Assembly: GCA_040391785.1 (NCBI GenBank)
Contig: JBEBXH010000024.1
Coordinates: 3,250-67,249 of the forward strand
Direction: 5' to 3'
Origin: UBA5239 sp040391785
Lineage (GTDB): Bacteria > Verrucomicrobiota > Lentisphaeria > Victivallales > Victivallaceae
Length of the DNA stretch: 64,000 bases
The notes under the pieces were generated by a model. It saw only the letters and a list, made by a program, of their open reading frames with translations, was not told where the DNA came from and did no database searches. Below, piece by piece: positions 25,363 through 34,132 of the stretch. Each line of letters opens with the position of its first letter. Position 1 is the first letter of the stretch. A program made the translations under genes and the position numbers.

Positions 25363-27615
25363 TTACATCGCCTTGTGCTTGTAACGTGCGATGATGTGAT
25401 CCTGCAGCGCCGGTTCGATCAGCTTGAAGAGCTGCGAATACCCGGCCACCCGGACCGGAATATTGCCGTAATTTTCCGGGTCAGCTTTGGCCTTTTCCAG
25501 CTGCTCCGCACTCATGATGTTCCATTGCAGCTGCCCCACGCCCATGGCGAAAGCGCTCCGCAGGAGCTGCGTCATCACCACCTCGGCGTCGAGATTGGCG
25601 AACAGCGACGGATGCAAGTCCACGATCGCGGCCGACGCCCCCGCCGCCGCCGCGTGCGGCATGGCGGCGATCGAATGCAGCAGATTCGTCACCCCGTTCA
25701 AATCGCGCCCCTGGTGCGCCGAGAGGCTGTACGCCAGAGGCGCGCCCGCCAGCCGACCGTCCGGCATGGCTCCCACGTTCAGCCCGTAGTCGATGTTCAG
25801 TTTGAAGGTGAAAAGATGGACAAACAGTTGATTGTCCGGCACGCTCCAACGGTCCATCAACCCGATGAAATCCTGCGCCAGCGTCTGCGCCATTCGGTCG
25901 ACGTCCTCGTGTCCGTTGCCGTATTTATCCTGATGCTGCAGCTGTTTCCGCAGACCTTCGCAGCCTTCGAAATTCCGCTGCAGCGCGGCCAGCAATTCTT
26001 CCGGCGCTACGCTCCGTTCTTCGAACACGGTTTTCCGGATCGCCTGCAGCGAATCGGCCGTATCCGGCAGCCCCATCAGGCAGATCGAGTGATAATTGTA
26101 AACCGCGCCGCCGTTGGTGATGTCACAGCCGCGCCCGATGCAGTCGTCGGTCAGCAGCGAAAGCCCCGGCAGCGGCCCGAATTCGCGCTGAAACTGCTCG
26201 TTGCGGCGGCAATGATAAATCATATCCCCGGCGAACTCCTCCACCAGTTCGTTAAACGACGCCATGAGTTCGTCGAAAGACACACACTCCGCCAGCGTTT
26301 TCCGGGGCTTGCTCATCTGCTCGCCGCTGCGCGGATCTTTACCACCGAACAAACTCAATTCCAGCACCTTGAGCAGATTGAACCACCCGGAAACCGCATG
26401 CGGATTGGCCTTGCCGGGTATAGTCAATTCGATGCACCCGATCGGAGCATAATTCCGGGCATCCGCCAGCTCAATGCCGCGCCGGTTCAACGCCTTGACG
26501 AAACATTCGTCATTGAAGAAAAACGGAATCCCGCCGCCGCGCAGGACCAGACTTGAGCACTGACGCAAAAACGAATCCGCCATATCCGGCGTCACCCGTA
26601 CCGAGAGATCGCGGATTTCCCCGAATTCCGCGGTCGCCTCCAGCATCAGATACGATAAATCATTGACCGCGCATGTACCGTTTTCATCGGTCCCCCCGAG
26701 CGTGACCGCCTGAACATCGTAAGGCAGGTACAGCCGAATCGCCAGCTCGATCAGCAGTTCTTTTGCCTCGTCGCGGCTAATCGCCCCCTTCTCCAGATCG
26801 GCCTTGTACCACGGCCACAGGATTTGATCGAGCCGCCCCAGCGAATTTGCGTTGATTCCATCCTCGGCACAGGCGATGATATGCCCGAACCACAGGAGCT
26901 GCACCGCCTCGCGAAAACTCCCGGCGCCGTTTTCGACCGCATTGCGGCAAACCTCGGCCAGTTCCGGCCCGGCGGCCCCGGCATAACGCCGCCCCAGCAT
27001 CAACCCGGCATCACAAATCATCATCGCCGCCTGCAGGAAATTTTCTCGCTTGATTCTTTCCGGCGAAGTCAGCGGATATTTGGCCAGTTCAGCCTCGATT
27101 TGCCGCCGCAGCCCGCCATAACCGTATTTGAGCAGTTTATCGTAACCGCGAACCGAGTGATTTTCCACCCAGCCCACGGCCATAAATACTTTGCTGATAT
27201 TGCGTTCGCCCCAGCTCCCGCACGCCGAAGCATTGACCGGATGCGCCTCGCCCGGCACAGTAGCGGCCACAGTGGGACTGAATTTCCGCAGTTCTTTGCG
27301 CAACTCCTCCAAGCTCAACTCCGGTTCGAGTTCCTGCAGTTCGCGCTCATCCGCATCCTCCCAACGGCTGCGGAAAGCAATCCACGGCGCCCACAACAGA
27401 TGCTCACCGGCAATGCTCCACCCCTCTCCGATTTCGATATGCATCAGTTTGGTCAATTCAAGCACGGTGCCAGCCCGCAACTGCGCCAGCGAGCGCCCCG
27501 GCACTTTTCCCGCCCGGTACAGCGCCGCGTCACGGCTGAATTTGTTGAATGAAGGATTGAACGATCCGTTTCGCTGTTTGACTTCGGCCAGTAATTTTTC
27601 CAGACGTACATTCAT
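25363..27615 (-). CDS. Glycyl radical enzyme (pyruvate formate-lyase-like), subclass unknown
   Basis: 750 residues. The radical-bearing loop VRVAGYS carries Gly725, 25 residues from the end, and the active-site loop YAPIGCIE carries Cys394 and Glu396, the G-C-x-E pattern of dehydratase/lyase-type members. The context after the Cys loop (LTIPGKANPHAVSGWFNLLKVLEL) does not match the choline lyase or glycerol dehydratase loops I know, so I do not assign a substrate. Such enzymes act only in anaerobes and need a radical SAM activase, which is absent from this window. AGGAG lies 9 bases before the ATG. An AraC gene is directly upstream on the same strand and glpK is beyond it. Confidence 0.85.
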   Translation of the reverse strand: MNVRLEKLLAEVKQRNGSFNPSFNKFSRDAALYRAGKVPGRSLAQLRAGTVLELTKLMHIEIGEGWSIAGEHLLWAPWIAFRSRWEDADERELQELEPELSLEELRKELRKFSPTVAATVPGEAHPVNASACGSWGERNISKVFMAVGWVENHSVRGYDKLLKYGYGGLRRQIEAELAKYPLTSPERIKRENFLQAAMMICDAGLMLGRRYAGAAGPELAEVCRNAVENGAGSFREAVQLLWFGHIIACAEDGINANSLGRLDQILWPWYKADLEKGAISRDEAKELLIELAIRLYLPYDVQAVTLGGTDENGTCAVNDLSYLMLEATAEFGEIRDLSVRVTPDMADSFLRQCSSLVLRGGGIPFFFNDECFVKALNRRGIELADARNYAPIGCIELTIPGKANPHAVSGWFNLLKVLELSLFGGKDPRSGEQMSKPRKTLAECVSFDELMASFNELVEEFAGDMIYHCRRNEQFQREFGPLPGLSLLTDDCIGRGCDITNGGAVYNYHSICLMGLPDTADSLQAIRKTVFEERSVAPEELLAALQRNFEGCEGLRKQLQHQDKYGNGHEDVDRMAQTLAQDFIGLMDRWSVPDNQLFVHLFTFKLNIDYGLNVGAMPDGRLAGAPLAYSLSAHQGRDLNGVTNLLHSIAAMPHAAAAGASAAIVDLHPSLFANLDAEVVMTQLLRSAFAMGVGQLQWNIMSAEQLEKAKADPENYGNIPVRVAGYSQLFKLIEPALQDHIIARYKHKAM

Positions 27616-27695
27616 AATCGGCTGCTCCTGTTTTTTATTTATAAAATAACTGAAAACAGGAAAACCGGCAAGATGACAGGTGACTGATCTTTTAT

Positions 27696-28562
27696 CTAAT
27701 CGTCCAGAAACAGATATTTATCGCGAAATTCACCCGGGGCAATATCGCTCAAGCTTTTGAATATTCGTCCGAAGTGATGTACATCGGCGAAGCCACATTC
27801 CGCCGCCACCGCCTTGATCGGGGTATCGCTGGTGCTCAGCAGATAACGCGCCCGCTCGACCTGCGCCTGCCGCCGGAATTCGCCCACCGACAGCCCGGTC
27901 CTTTCCCGGAAAACCGCCGCCAGGTGCGAACGGCTGACGCCGAGCTTTTTCGCCAGCGTGGTCAGCGTCCACGGCCGGTCCAATTCGCCGCGCAGGATTT
28001 CCTGCGCCCGCAGCACGATTTTTTCGGCGCTACCGCTGCCGGGCGAAATCCCCCGGCTTTCTTCCAATAGCAAGGCCAGTATTTCCAGCATCCGGCCGCG
28101 CCGGTAGAGCTTGGCGGAACCGTTCATCAGCAGCCCTTGGAAGAGCTCTTCATAACGCTGAGGCTGCATCAGCTTCAAGCTGTCGGCCCACTCGGGACTC
28201 AATACCAGCTTCCCCGGCGCCGCGTCGTCCGGGCACGGAAACGGCGAGGCGTATTCACTTTTATCCTCAAGATCGAAGTGAATGTTGAACATCCGCACCG
28301 TCGCCTCGTCATTCAGGCGGAAATCGTACCCCTGCCCCGGGCGAACCAGAAACACCCTCCCCGGCTCAACCGGATACCTTCGCCCGTTCAAAAAATACTC
28401 CCCGGAGCCTGTCACGAAATAATGCAGCGCATGGTCGCCGATCCGCTCCTTGCGCAAAGTCCGCGCGCCCCGCCCCAACGGATAATCGTGCGCCAGCCGC
28501 ACCTCCGGCGCATACGGCAGCGGCTCCTCGGGAATAAACACATGAAAACGGCCATGACTCAT
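27696..28562 (-). CDS. AraC-family transcriptional regulator
   Basis: 288 residues from the ATG at 28562, with a purine-rich GAGAG 7 bases upstream; the frame runs to 28610. The N-terminal cupin-like domain (YPVEPGRVFLVRPGQGYDF) is followed by the double helix-turn-helix (LTTLAKKLGVSRSHLAAVFRERTG, then IKAVAAECGFADVHHFGRIFKSL). It lies upstream of the glycyl radical enzyme on the same strand with 80 bases between them, and is divergent from glpK. I infer that it controls one or both. Confidence 0.88.
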   Translation of the reverse strand: MSHGRFHVFIPEEPLPYAPEVRLAHDYPLGRGARTLRKERIGDHALHYFVTGSGEYFLNGRRYPVEPGRVFLVRPGQGYDFRLNDEATVRMFNIHFDLEDKSEYASPFPCPDDAAPGKLVLSPEWADSLKLMQPQRYEELFQGLLMNGSAKLYRRGRMLEILALLLEESRGISPGSGSAEKIVLRAQEILRGELDRPWTLTTLAKKLGVSRSHLAAVFRERTGLSVGEFRRQAQVERARYLLSTSDTPIKAVAAECGFADVHHFGRIFKSLSDIAPGEFRDKYLFLDD

Positions 28563-28663
28563 AACGAACTCTCTTTTTTTACAAAATACACTGCCGCCCG
28601 GTAAATGCAAATTGACAAAACCGCTCTTCCGGTTTATGGTACACCATAATCACGAGGTGAATC

Positions 28664-30118
28664 ATGGATGCCGGATATATTCTTGCCATTGACCAGGGAA
28701 CCACCAGTTCCCGCGCCGTATTGTTCGATACGGAGTTGAAACCGCTCGGCTCCGCCGGACGCGAATTCGAGCAACACTATCCGCAAAGCGGCTGGGTGGA
28801 ACACGAGCCGGACGACCTTTTCGGCAGTGTTTTCGAATCGGTCAGCGAGGTCATGCGCAAATTCAAGGTATCACCGCGCCAGATCAAATCCATCGGCATC
28901 GCCAATCAGCGCGAAACCACGCTGGTGTGGAACCGCCGCACCGGGCAGCCCGTTCACCGCGCCATCGTCTGGCAGTGCCGCCGCACCGCCACCCTCTGCC
29001 GCCAGCTGGAAGCCGACGGCCTCACCGAGTACATCCGCCACAACACCGGGTTGATTGTCGATCCGTATTTCTCGGCCACCAAAATCAAATGGATTCTCGA
29101 CAATGTCAAAGATCTGAACCTCGACGACCTGCTGTTCGGCACCGTGGAAACCTACCTGATCTGGAAGCTCACCGAGGGCAAATCGCACATCACCGATTAC
29201 ACCAATGCCGCCCGCACCATGCTCTTTAATATCCGTACGCTGGACTGGGACGATACACTGCTCGCCAAGCTCGGCATTCCGCGCTCGATGATGCCCAAGG
29301 TGGTGCCGTCGAGCGGTCAGGCCGCCGTCTGCAGCCATCCGCTTTTTGACCGGACGCCCATCCCGATCTGCGGCATCGCGGGCGACCAGCAGGCCGCGCT
29401 TTACGGACAGTTCTGCGACCGCCCCGGCGAAATGAAAATCACCTATGGCACCGGCGCGTTCCTGCTGCTGAATACCGGCTCCGAATTCATCGAAAGCTGT
29501 CACGGGCTGGTCACCACTCTCGGCGCGAACACCCGCCCCGGCAAGCCCGAATATGTGCTGGAGGGCTCCGTGTTCATGGCCGGCGCCATCATGCAATGGC
29601 TGCGCGATGGCATCGGCATCCTGCCGGACGTCTCCAAAGCCGCCGAAATCGCCTCCTCCATCCCCGACACCGGCGGCGTCTGCCTCGTTCCAGCCTTCAC
29701 CGGGCTCGGCGCGCCCTATTGGAATTCGGATGCCCGCGCCGCCCTCACCGGCATGACCCGCGGCACCTCGCGCAAAGAAATCATCCGCGCCGCCGAAGAA
29801 GCAATCGCCTTCCAGTGCGCCGACCTGATTGACGCCATGCGCAACGACATCGGCAAGCCGATCCACAAAATCCGCGTCGACGGCGGCGCTGCCCGCGATC
29901 CGTTTCTCCTGCAGTTCCAATCCGATATCCTCAACTGTACCGTCGAGCGGCCACCCTACCTCGAAACCACAGTCCTCGGCGCGGCCCGCCTCGCACTCGG
30001 CGCGGATTGTTGTCAAATCGCGGACGCTTCCGCCACTTTTGAGCCAAAAATTACGGCCCGGGAGCGGGAGGAGCACCTCCAACGCTGGCACCGGGCCGTG
30101 GAATCGGTAATCGGATAA
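28664..30118 (+). CDS. glpK: Glycerol kinase
   Basis: 484 residues, close to the usual ~500. It makes sn-glycerol-3-phosphate from glycerol and ATP. FGGY signatures are clear: AIDQGTTSSRAVLFD (6-20), VWQCRRTA, TYLIWKLTEGKSHITDYTNAARTMLFNI, AGDQQAALYGQ, TYGTGAFLLLNTG and FVPAFTGLGAPYW-like VPAFTGLGAPYW. GAGG lies 6 bases before the ATG. No glycerol facilitator or glycerol-3-phosphate dehydrogenase is adjacent. The divergent AraC gene may regulate it. It ends one base before the stop of the convergent xylose-isomerase-like gene. Confidence 0.95.
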   Translation: MDAGYILAIDQGTTSSRAVLFDTELKPLGSAGREFEQHYPQSGWVEHEPDDLFGSVFESVSEVMRKFKVSPRQIKSIGIANQRETTLVWNRRTGQPVHRAIVWQCRRTATLCRQLEADGLTEYIRHNTGLIVDPYFSATKIKWILDNVKDLNLDDLLFGTVETYLIWKLTEGKSHITDYTNAARTMLFNIRTLDWDDTLLAKLGIPRSMMPKVVPSSGQAAVCSHPLFDRTPIPICGIAGDQQAALYGQFCDRPGEMKITYGTGAFLLLNTGSEFIESCHGLVTTLGANTRPGKPEYVLEGSVFMAGAIMQWLRDGIGILPDVSKAAEIASSIPDTGGVCLVPAFTGLGAPYWNSDARAALTGMTRGTSRKEIIRAAEEAIAFQCADLIDAMRNDIGKPIHKIRVDGGAARDPFLLQFQSDILNCTVERPPYLETTVLGAARLALGADCCQIADASATFEPKITAREREEHLQRWHRAVESVIG

Positions 30119-30119
30119 T

Positions 30120-31151
30120 TTATTTGAGCATCATGCTCAAGATGTAATAATTGAGTTCTTCGTAATCGCGCTCGGCCTGCAACTTGGCGATCATTTTATC
30201 ATCCAGCGAACGGCTGATTTCGAGCAGTTTCAGGAAGATTTTGCGGCTGTAGTCGAGATGCTTCAGCGCGGTTTTATCCTTCTGCGTGCGCATCACTTTC
30301 ACGTCCAAACCGACCCATTCGCCGTTCTGGCCGAAACCGTTTTTGTCGAGCACGCGCACCTGGTTCAAGGCGCGACGCGGGTCGACCGCGCCGAAGGTCA
30401 GATCCTGGTCGAATTTCAGGCTGTTCTGGTCGTTCAAATGCACGCTCCAGAGCTTTTTGTGCGCCATGGCGAAACCCATTTCGTCGGAGGGCGAGAGATT
30501 GGCCAAAAGCGCGTGGGCGGTCTCGATCAGGCAGCCGATGCGGCCCGGATCGGAGGTCATCAGCCCCATCGCGATCGCGTGGCCGATGGTCGGAATGTAG
30601 GTGTGGTCCATCGGCTCGTTCGGCTTCGACTCGATCATCACGCGAACGTTCTTGTCGTAGTCGAGAACCATCTGCAGCGCTTCGGCGATTTTTTCGGTGG
30701 CCCAGGCGGGGTCTTTCGCCTCGCGGATGTAGGTGCCTTCGCGCGCCAGCCACAGCACGATGTTCTTGGTGCCGAGGGCGTTGGCGATATCGACGGTGCG
30801 TTTGGTGCGGTCGAGCGCGTACTGGCGGCACTTCGGGCAATTGCTGGTGTAGCCGCCGTCGACGGTACGCGGGTCCATCCACAGGCGCGGCGCGACGAAT
30901 TCGGCGGTCAGGCCGTGGCCGTCGAGCACTTTTTTGACCGCGGCGGCTTCTTTGATGATCTGCTTCGGGGTCAGTTCGTCCATGTTCGGCACGGCGTCGT
31001 CGTCGTGGAACTGCACGCCGTCGAAGCCCATTTTCTTGTACATTTTGAGCTTGGCGTTGAACTCGATGCTCTGCCGCACTTCGGGACCGAACGGGTCCGC
31101 ACCCTCGTGAATGTTCCACGGGCCAAATGAAAATCTGAATACTCCTGCCAT
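30120..31151 (-). CDS. Xylose-isomerase-like sugar isomerase
   Basis: 343 residues, with AAGGAG 8 bases before the ATG. It resembles actinobacterial-type xylose isomerase: FRFSFGPWNI and DPFG at the N-terminus, VQFHDDD with His49 and Asp52, WLAREG, IESKPNEP with Glu174 and Lys176, IETAHA with Glu210 and His213, KFDQDLTFG with Asp248 and Asp250, and LDVKVMRT with Asp283. The position of the usual metal-1 aspartate in H-I-D-L-N is occupied by His238 in SVHLNDQ, so metal coordination and substrate may differ from true xylose isomerase. It is the last gene of the seven-gene operon. Confidence 0.8.
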   Translation of the reverse strand: MAGVFRFSFGPWNIHEGADPFGPEVRQSIEFNAKLKMYKKMGFDGVQFHDDDAVPNMDELTPKQIIKEAAAVKKVLDGHGLTAEFVAPRLWMDPRTVDGGYTSNCPKCRQYALDRTKRTVDIANALGTKNIVLWLAREGTYIREAKDPAWATEKIAEALQMVLDYDKNVRVMIESKPNEPMDHTYIPTIGHAIAMGLMTSDPGRIGCLIETAHALLANLSPSDEMGFAMAHKKLWSVHLNDQNSLKFDQDLTFGAVDPRRALNQVRVLDKNGFGQNGEWVGLDVKVMRTQKDKTALKHLDYSRKIFLKLLEISRSLDDKMIAKLQAERDYEELNYYILSMMLK

Positions 31152-31163
31152 GATTGTTTCTCC

Positions 31164-31910
31164 TTATCTGCCAAGTAGTTTCTTTAAATATTCAATGCTG
31201 ATTTTCGCACTTTCGAACTGCGGACGTTTGCAGATGTCCTGTTCGTAAATCAGCCATTCGCAAATCGTGCCGCGGGCGGCTTCCGCGCAGGCGGCCAGGT
31301 CGATTTTGCCGGTGCCGAGCTCAGTAAACGAACCATCCTCTTTGTCCATATCTTTCATATGGAGTTGCGGCAGGCGGTCGGCGTATTTCTTGATGTAGCG
31401 GACCGGGCACTCGCCGCCCTTGGTCACCCAGTAAACGTCCAGTTCGGCCTGAACCTGTTTGGCGTCGGTGCGGTTGAAAATGATGTCCTGCGCGTATTCC
31501 TCGCCGATCTTTTCGAATTCCGCCGCGTGATTGTGATAGGTGAACTGCAGTCCGCGCGCGGCGGCGGCTTTGCCGACACTGGCGCACTGGGCGACTACGT
31601 CGTCGATGATTTCGCTGAACTTGCCGCCGCGGCTGATCGTCACGTACTTGCAGCCGAGCGCTTTGGCGTAGTCGAACACCTTGTTGTCCGGATCGTCGAA
31701 ATCAGTGGCCGACACGTGCATGCCGCAGGTTTTCAGGCCGATTTCTTTGGTGTACGCCGCCAGTTCGTCCGGCTCCATGCCGCCGAAGTTGAAGGCGAAT
31801 TCCGCGCCGTCACATCCGAGCTTCGCCAGTTCCTTCAAAACGCCTTTGAAGTCTTGTTGCAGGGGTTCGCGGATGGTGTAGAGTTGGATGCCGATTTTCA
31901 TGTCTTTCAT
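31164..31910 (-). CDS. Sugar phosphate isomerase/epimerase-type TIM-barrel protein
   Basis: 248 residues, with AAGGA 8 bases before the ATG. Xylose-isomerase-like TIM barrel: GIQLYTIREPL, YHNHAAEF, AELDVYWVTKGG and QLHMKDMD carry the expected metal ligands. It is a clear paralogue of the protein at 21148-21909. It lies between the amidohydrolase gene (one base upstream) and the xylose-isomerase-like gene, so it probably acts in the same pathway as an isomerase, epimerase or dehydratase of a sugar or inosose. Confidence 0.82.
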   Translation of the reverse strand: MKDMKIGIQLYTIREPLQQDFKGVLKELAKLGCDGAEFAFNFGGMEPDELAAYTKEIGLKTCGMHVSATDFDDPDNKVFDYAKALGCKYVTISRGGKFSEIIDDVVAQCASVGKAAAARGLQFTYHNHAAEFEKIGEEYAQDIIFNRTDAKQVQAELDVYWVTKGGECPVRYIKKYADRLPQLHMKDMDKEDGSFTELGTGKIDLAACAEAARGTICEWLIYEQDICKRPQFESAKISIEYLKKLLGR

Positions 31911-31911
31911 T

Positions 31912-32727
31912 TTACCAGTCCTTTCCGAGTAAGTTATCGATGTTGCGGTATAAAATATTGCGCATGTCGTCTTCGCTGATTTTGGCGGCCAGAATGCCGC
32001 CGATGCCCTGGAATTCGTCGAACCACGGCAGGTCGGTACCGTACAGAATCCGCTCGCTGCCGGCGATTTCCACCAGTTTCTCCACCATGCCGGTAGTGCC
32101 GGGAATGCTGGTCAACTCGAAGTAGACGTTGTCCGGGCAAGCTTGGTGAAGCCGCGCCACGCCGTCCCAGTCCGGGCGGAACGAATGGCCCATGAAAAAG
32201 CTGACTTTCGGGTATTTCTGCGCCAGCTCGATCATCATATTGATTTCGGTATACCGGTCACCGCCCCAAGTGTGGAACAAAATCGGCAATCCGCGCTCGT
32301 TGGCGAACTTGAACGCCGGTTCATACGCCTTGCCGTCAGCGGTCTTGCCGTGATAAGCCGAAAGGAATTTGAAGCCGATCGCCGCCGGGGCCCATTTATC
32401 GAACGACTTGACGTCCTCGATCACCCGCTCCGGATGGTTCGGATTCACCGCCACGTACATCCGCAGGATATCCGGATACTGACGCGTAATTTCAAACACT
32501 TCCTGATTGGAAAAATCCGGTGTCCACAGCGCATAATGATGCGAAAACACTAACTTCGTCACCCCCGCTTTGCGCAAATGCGCCACCATGGCATCCGCCT
32601 CGGCGCGCTTGAAATAAATCTGCCCGTGCGCCCCCATGTGCCCATGCATGTCATAAACCGGAATCCCGGCGCGGCCATGGTTCCAATAGGCTTCCGCCAG
32701 CGAACCCTTTTCTTCCCAGATACTCAT
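31912..32727 (-). CDS. Amidohydrolase family protein with apparently complete metal site
   Basis: 271 residues of the amidohydrolase_2 superfamily (decarboxylases and lactonases). The first strand has DMHGHMG, giving an H-x-H pair near residues 28-30. GLPILFHTWGG and SFFMGHSF carry further histidines, and ILYGTDLPW has the conserved final aspartate. The site therefore looks able to bind a metal. Its ATG overlaps the stop of the related amidohydrolase-like gene upstream by 4 bases. Known relatives hydrolyse lactones or decarboxylate aromatic or sugar acids; the substrate is not determined. Confidence 0.78.
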   Translation of the reverse strand: MSIWEEKGSLAEAYWNHGRAGIPVYDMHGHMGAHGQIYFKRAEADAMVAHLRKAGVTKLVFSHHYALWTPDFSNQEVFEITRQYPDILRMYVAVNPNHPERVIEDVKSFDKWAPAAIGFKFLSAYHGKTADGKAYEPAFKFANERGLPILFHTWGGDRYTEINMMIELAQKYPKVSFFMGHSFRPDWDGVARLHQACPDNVYFELTSIPGTTGMVEKLVEIAGSERILYGTDLPWFDEFQGIGGILAAKISEDDMRNILYRNIDNLLGKDW

Positions 32728-33491
32728 AATTGCACCTCGTCCAGAAGTTTTTCCAGATTTTTGCCGGCGATCAACCGCTTGGCATCGTCGCTGATTTCGG
32801 AGTGTTTCAGCGAAAGCATCATGCTGCCGAACATGAAACCGGGATAGCCGCTGCCGTACAGAATCCGCTCCGCGCCATACTCATTGACCAGGTCGGTCAC
32901 GCCCTCCGGCACCCAATAGGTCGAGATTTCCAGGTGAAACCCTGCGTAATTCTCCAGCAGCGGCCGGAAGTAACGGTCCGTACCCCAATACAAACCGTTG
33001 GTCAGGCAGATATAACGGTTCTTCGGGAATTCTTTCAGAAACGCATAAACCGCTTCCCATGAACCGAGTGTATTAATTCCGATCTGCACCGGAATTTTGC
33101 GTTCGGCGGCTTCGTCCATGATCTTGCCGATGCTCAGGCGGTTTGCAACCCACTTATGCCCCACCGGATCGAGGATCAGCGCCTTGATCCGGTTCTTTTT
33201 CATGCCGTCAAAAAACGCCTTACCCTCCGGCAATTCGTGCGTGCAAGGCGGCAGGAAACTCCACACGCCGACCAGCCGTTCATCGGGATCGTCCGCCAAC
33301 TGTTTGCCCACAGCGTCATTCGCGTAATTCGCTCCGGCCGCGGTCAGGTTGACGTCCCGAATCAGCGCCTTGTCAACGCCATTGCGATCCATCTCCCGCA
33401 GCAGCGCCGCCGTCGAGGACGCATACTCGAGCGCGCCATTCATCGGCGTGCCAATCTGCGTATTCGCGTCAAAAAACATCAGTTCTTTCAT
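32724..33491 (-). CDS. Amidohydrolase-fold protein lacking the usual metal ligands
   Basis: 255 residues, similar in layout to the amidohydrolase encoded just downstream, but key positions differ. The first strand reads FFDANTQIG, not D-x-H-x-H-x-G, and the last reads ILYGSGYPG in place of the G-T-D-x-P motif. I see no replacement histidine pair. It may be a non-catalytic partner of its neighbour or use a different chemistry. Its ATG overlaps the preceding stop by one base and its stop overlaps the next start by 4, so the two are made in coupled amounts, which fits a complex (inference). Confidence 0.7.
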   Translation of the reverse strand: MKELMFFDANTQIGTPMNGALEYASSTAALLREMDRNGVDKALIRDVNLTAAGANYANDAVGKQLADDPDERLVGVWSFLPPCTHELPEGKAFFDGMKKNRIKALILDPVGHKWVANRLSIGKIMDEAAERKIPVQIGINTLGSWEAVYAFLKEFPKNRYICLTNGLYWGTDRYFRPLLENYAGFHLEISTYWVPEGVTDLVNEYGAERILYGSGYPGFMFGSMMLSLKHSEISDDAKRLIAGKNLEKLLDEVQL

Positions 33492-34132
33492 TACGAAATC
33501 CTTTCTGTTATCTCTTTTTCCAGAATAGAAAACATCTTTTCACCGAATAATTTATGTCCGGCCGAATTCAAGTGGATACCATCCGGCAGCAGATACTGCC
33601 GCCGCTCACGGTCAAACAACGGATACAAATCCAGAAACGGATAATCCCGGAAGAAACGCCGTGCCAGCTCGCGCTGCGGCTCCAGGAGTTCATCGAGCCC
33701 GCCGCCGCACTGCCTGAACGGCTCCACAAAAGCCGGATGCTCCGCTGCCCAGTGCTGCTCATTGACAACCGGGCCAAGTCCGACACCAATCATTCGAGTT
33801 TTTTTCGGCAGCCGTGCGGCCATGTCGTCCATGTGACGCTGGATTTCGTCCTGCGGCACCAGACGTTCGGGCCGGGTGTAATCTTCGTTATTGGCACCAA
33901 TCATCACCAACAGATAGTCCGGCGAAAAGGTGAGCACATCGCGGTCAAAACGCACCATGCACTCGCGGGTCGATTCGCCGCCGATGGCTCCGTTCACAAT
34001 CGCGAAACAGGTGTCAGGAAAACGCTCCGAGAGCTTGCTTCGCATCACCTCATACCAGCGCTCGTGCGGCTTGACGCCGATCACACCTTCCATGATCGAC
34101 GAACCGAAAAGACTGATCACCAAATTCTTCAT
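33491..34132 (-). CDS. SGNH/GDSL hydrolase (second of tandem pair)
   Basis: 213 residues. Block I is SLFGSSIMEG with the nucleophilic serine near residue 11, block II NGAIGGES with the oxyanion glycine, block III IGANNED with the asparagine, and block V DGIHLNSAGH with the catalytic aspartate and histidine. No signal peptide, so cytoplasmic. Relatives remove acetyl or other acyl groups from sugars. It is the same length as the upstream SGNH gene and clearly derived from the same ancestor. Its ATG overlaps that gene's stop by 4 bases. Confidence 0.85.
   Translation of the reverse strand: MKNLVISLFGSSIMEGVIGVKPHERWYEVMRSKLSERFPDTCFAIVNGAIGGESTRECMVRFDRDVLTFSPDYLLVMIGANNEDYTRPERLVPQDEIQRHMDDMAARLPKKTRMIGVGLGPVVNEQHWAAEHPAFVEPFRQCGGGLDELLEPQRELARRFFRDYPFLDLYPLFDRERRQYLLPDGIHLNSAGHKLFGEKMFSILEKEITERIS

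Noticed and set aside
25375..26556. 393-residue frame antisense to the glycyl radical enzyme
   Set aside because: No motif, low-complexity His/Arg/Gln composition; glycyl radical enzyme motifs are on the other strand.
28871..30091. 406-residue frame antisense to glpK
   Set aside because: Gly/Ala/Asp-rich shadow; glpK is certain.
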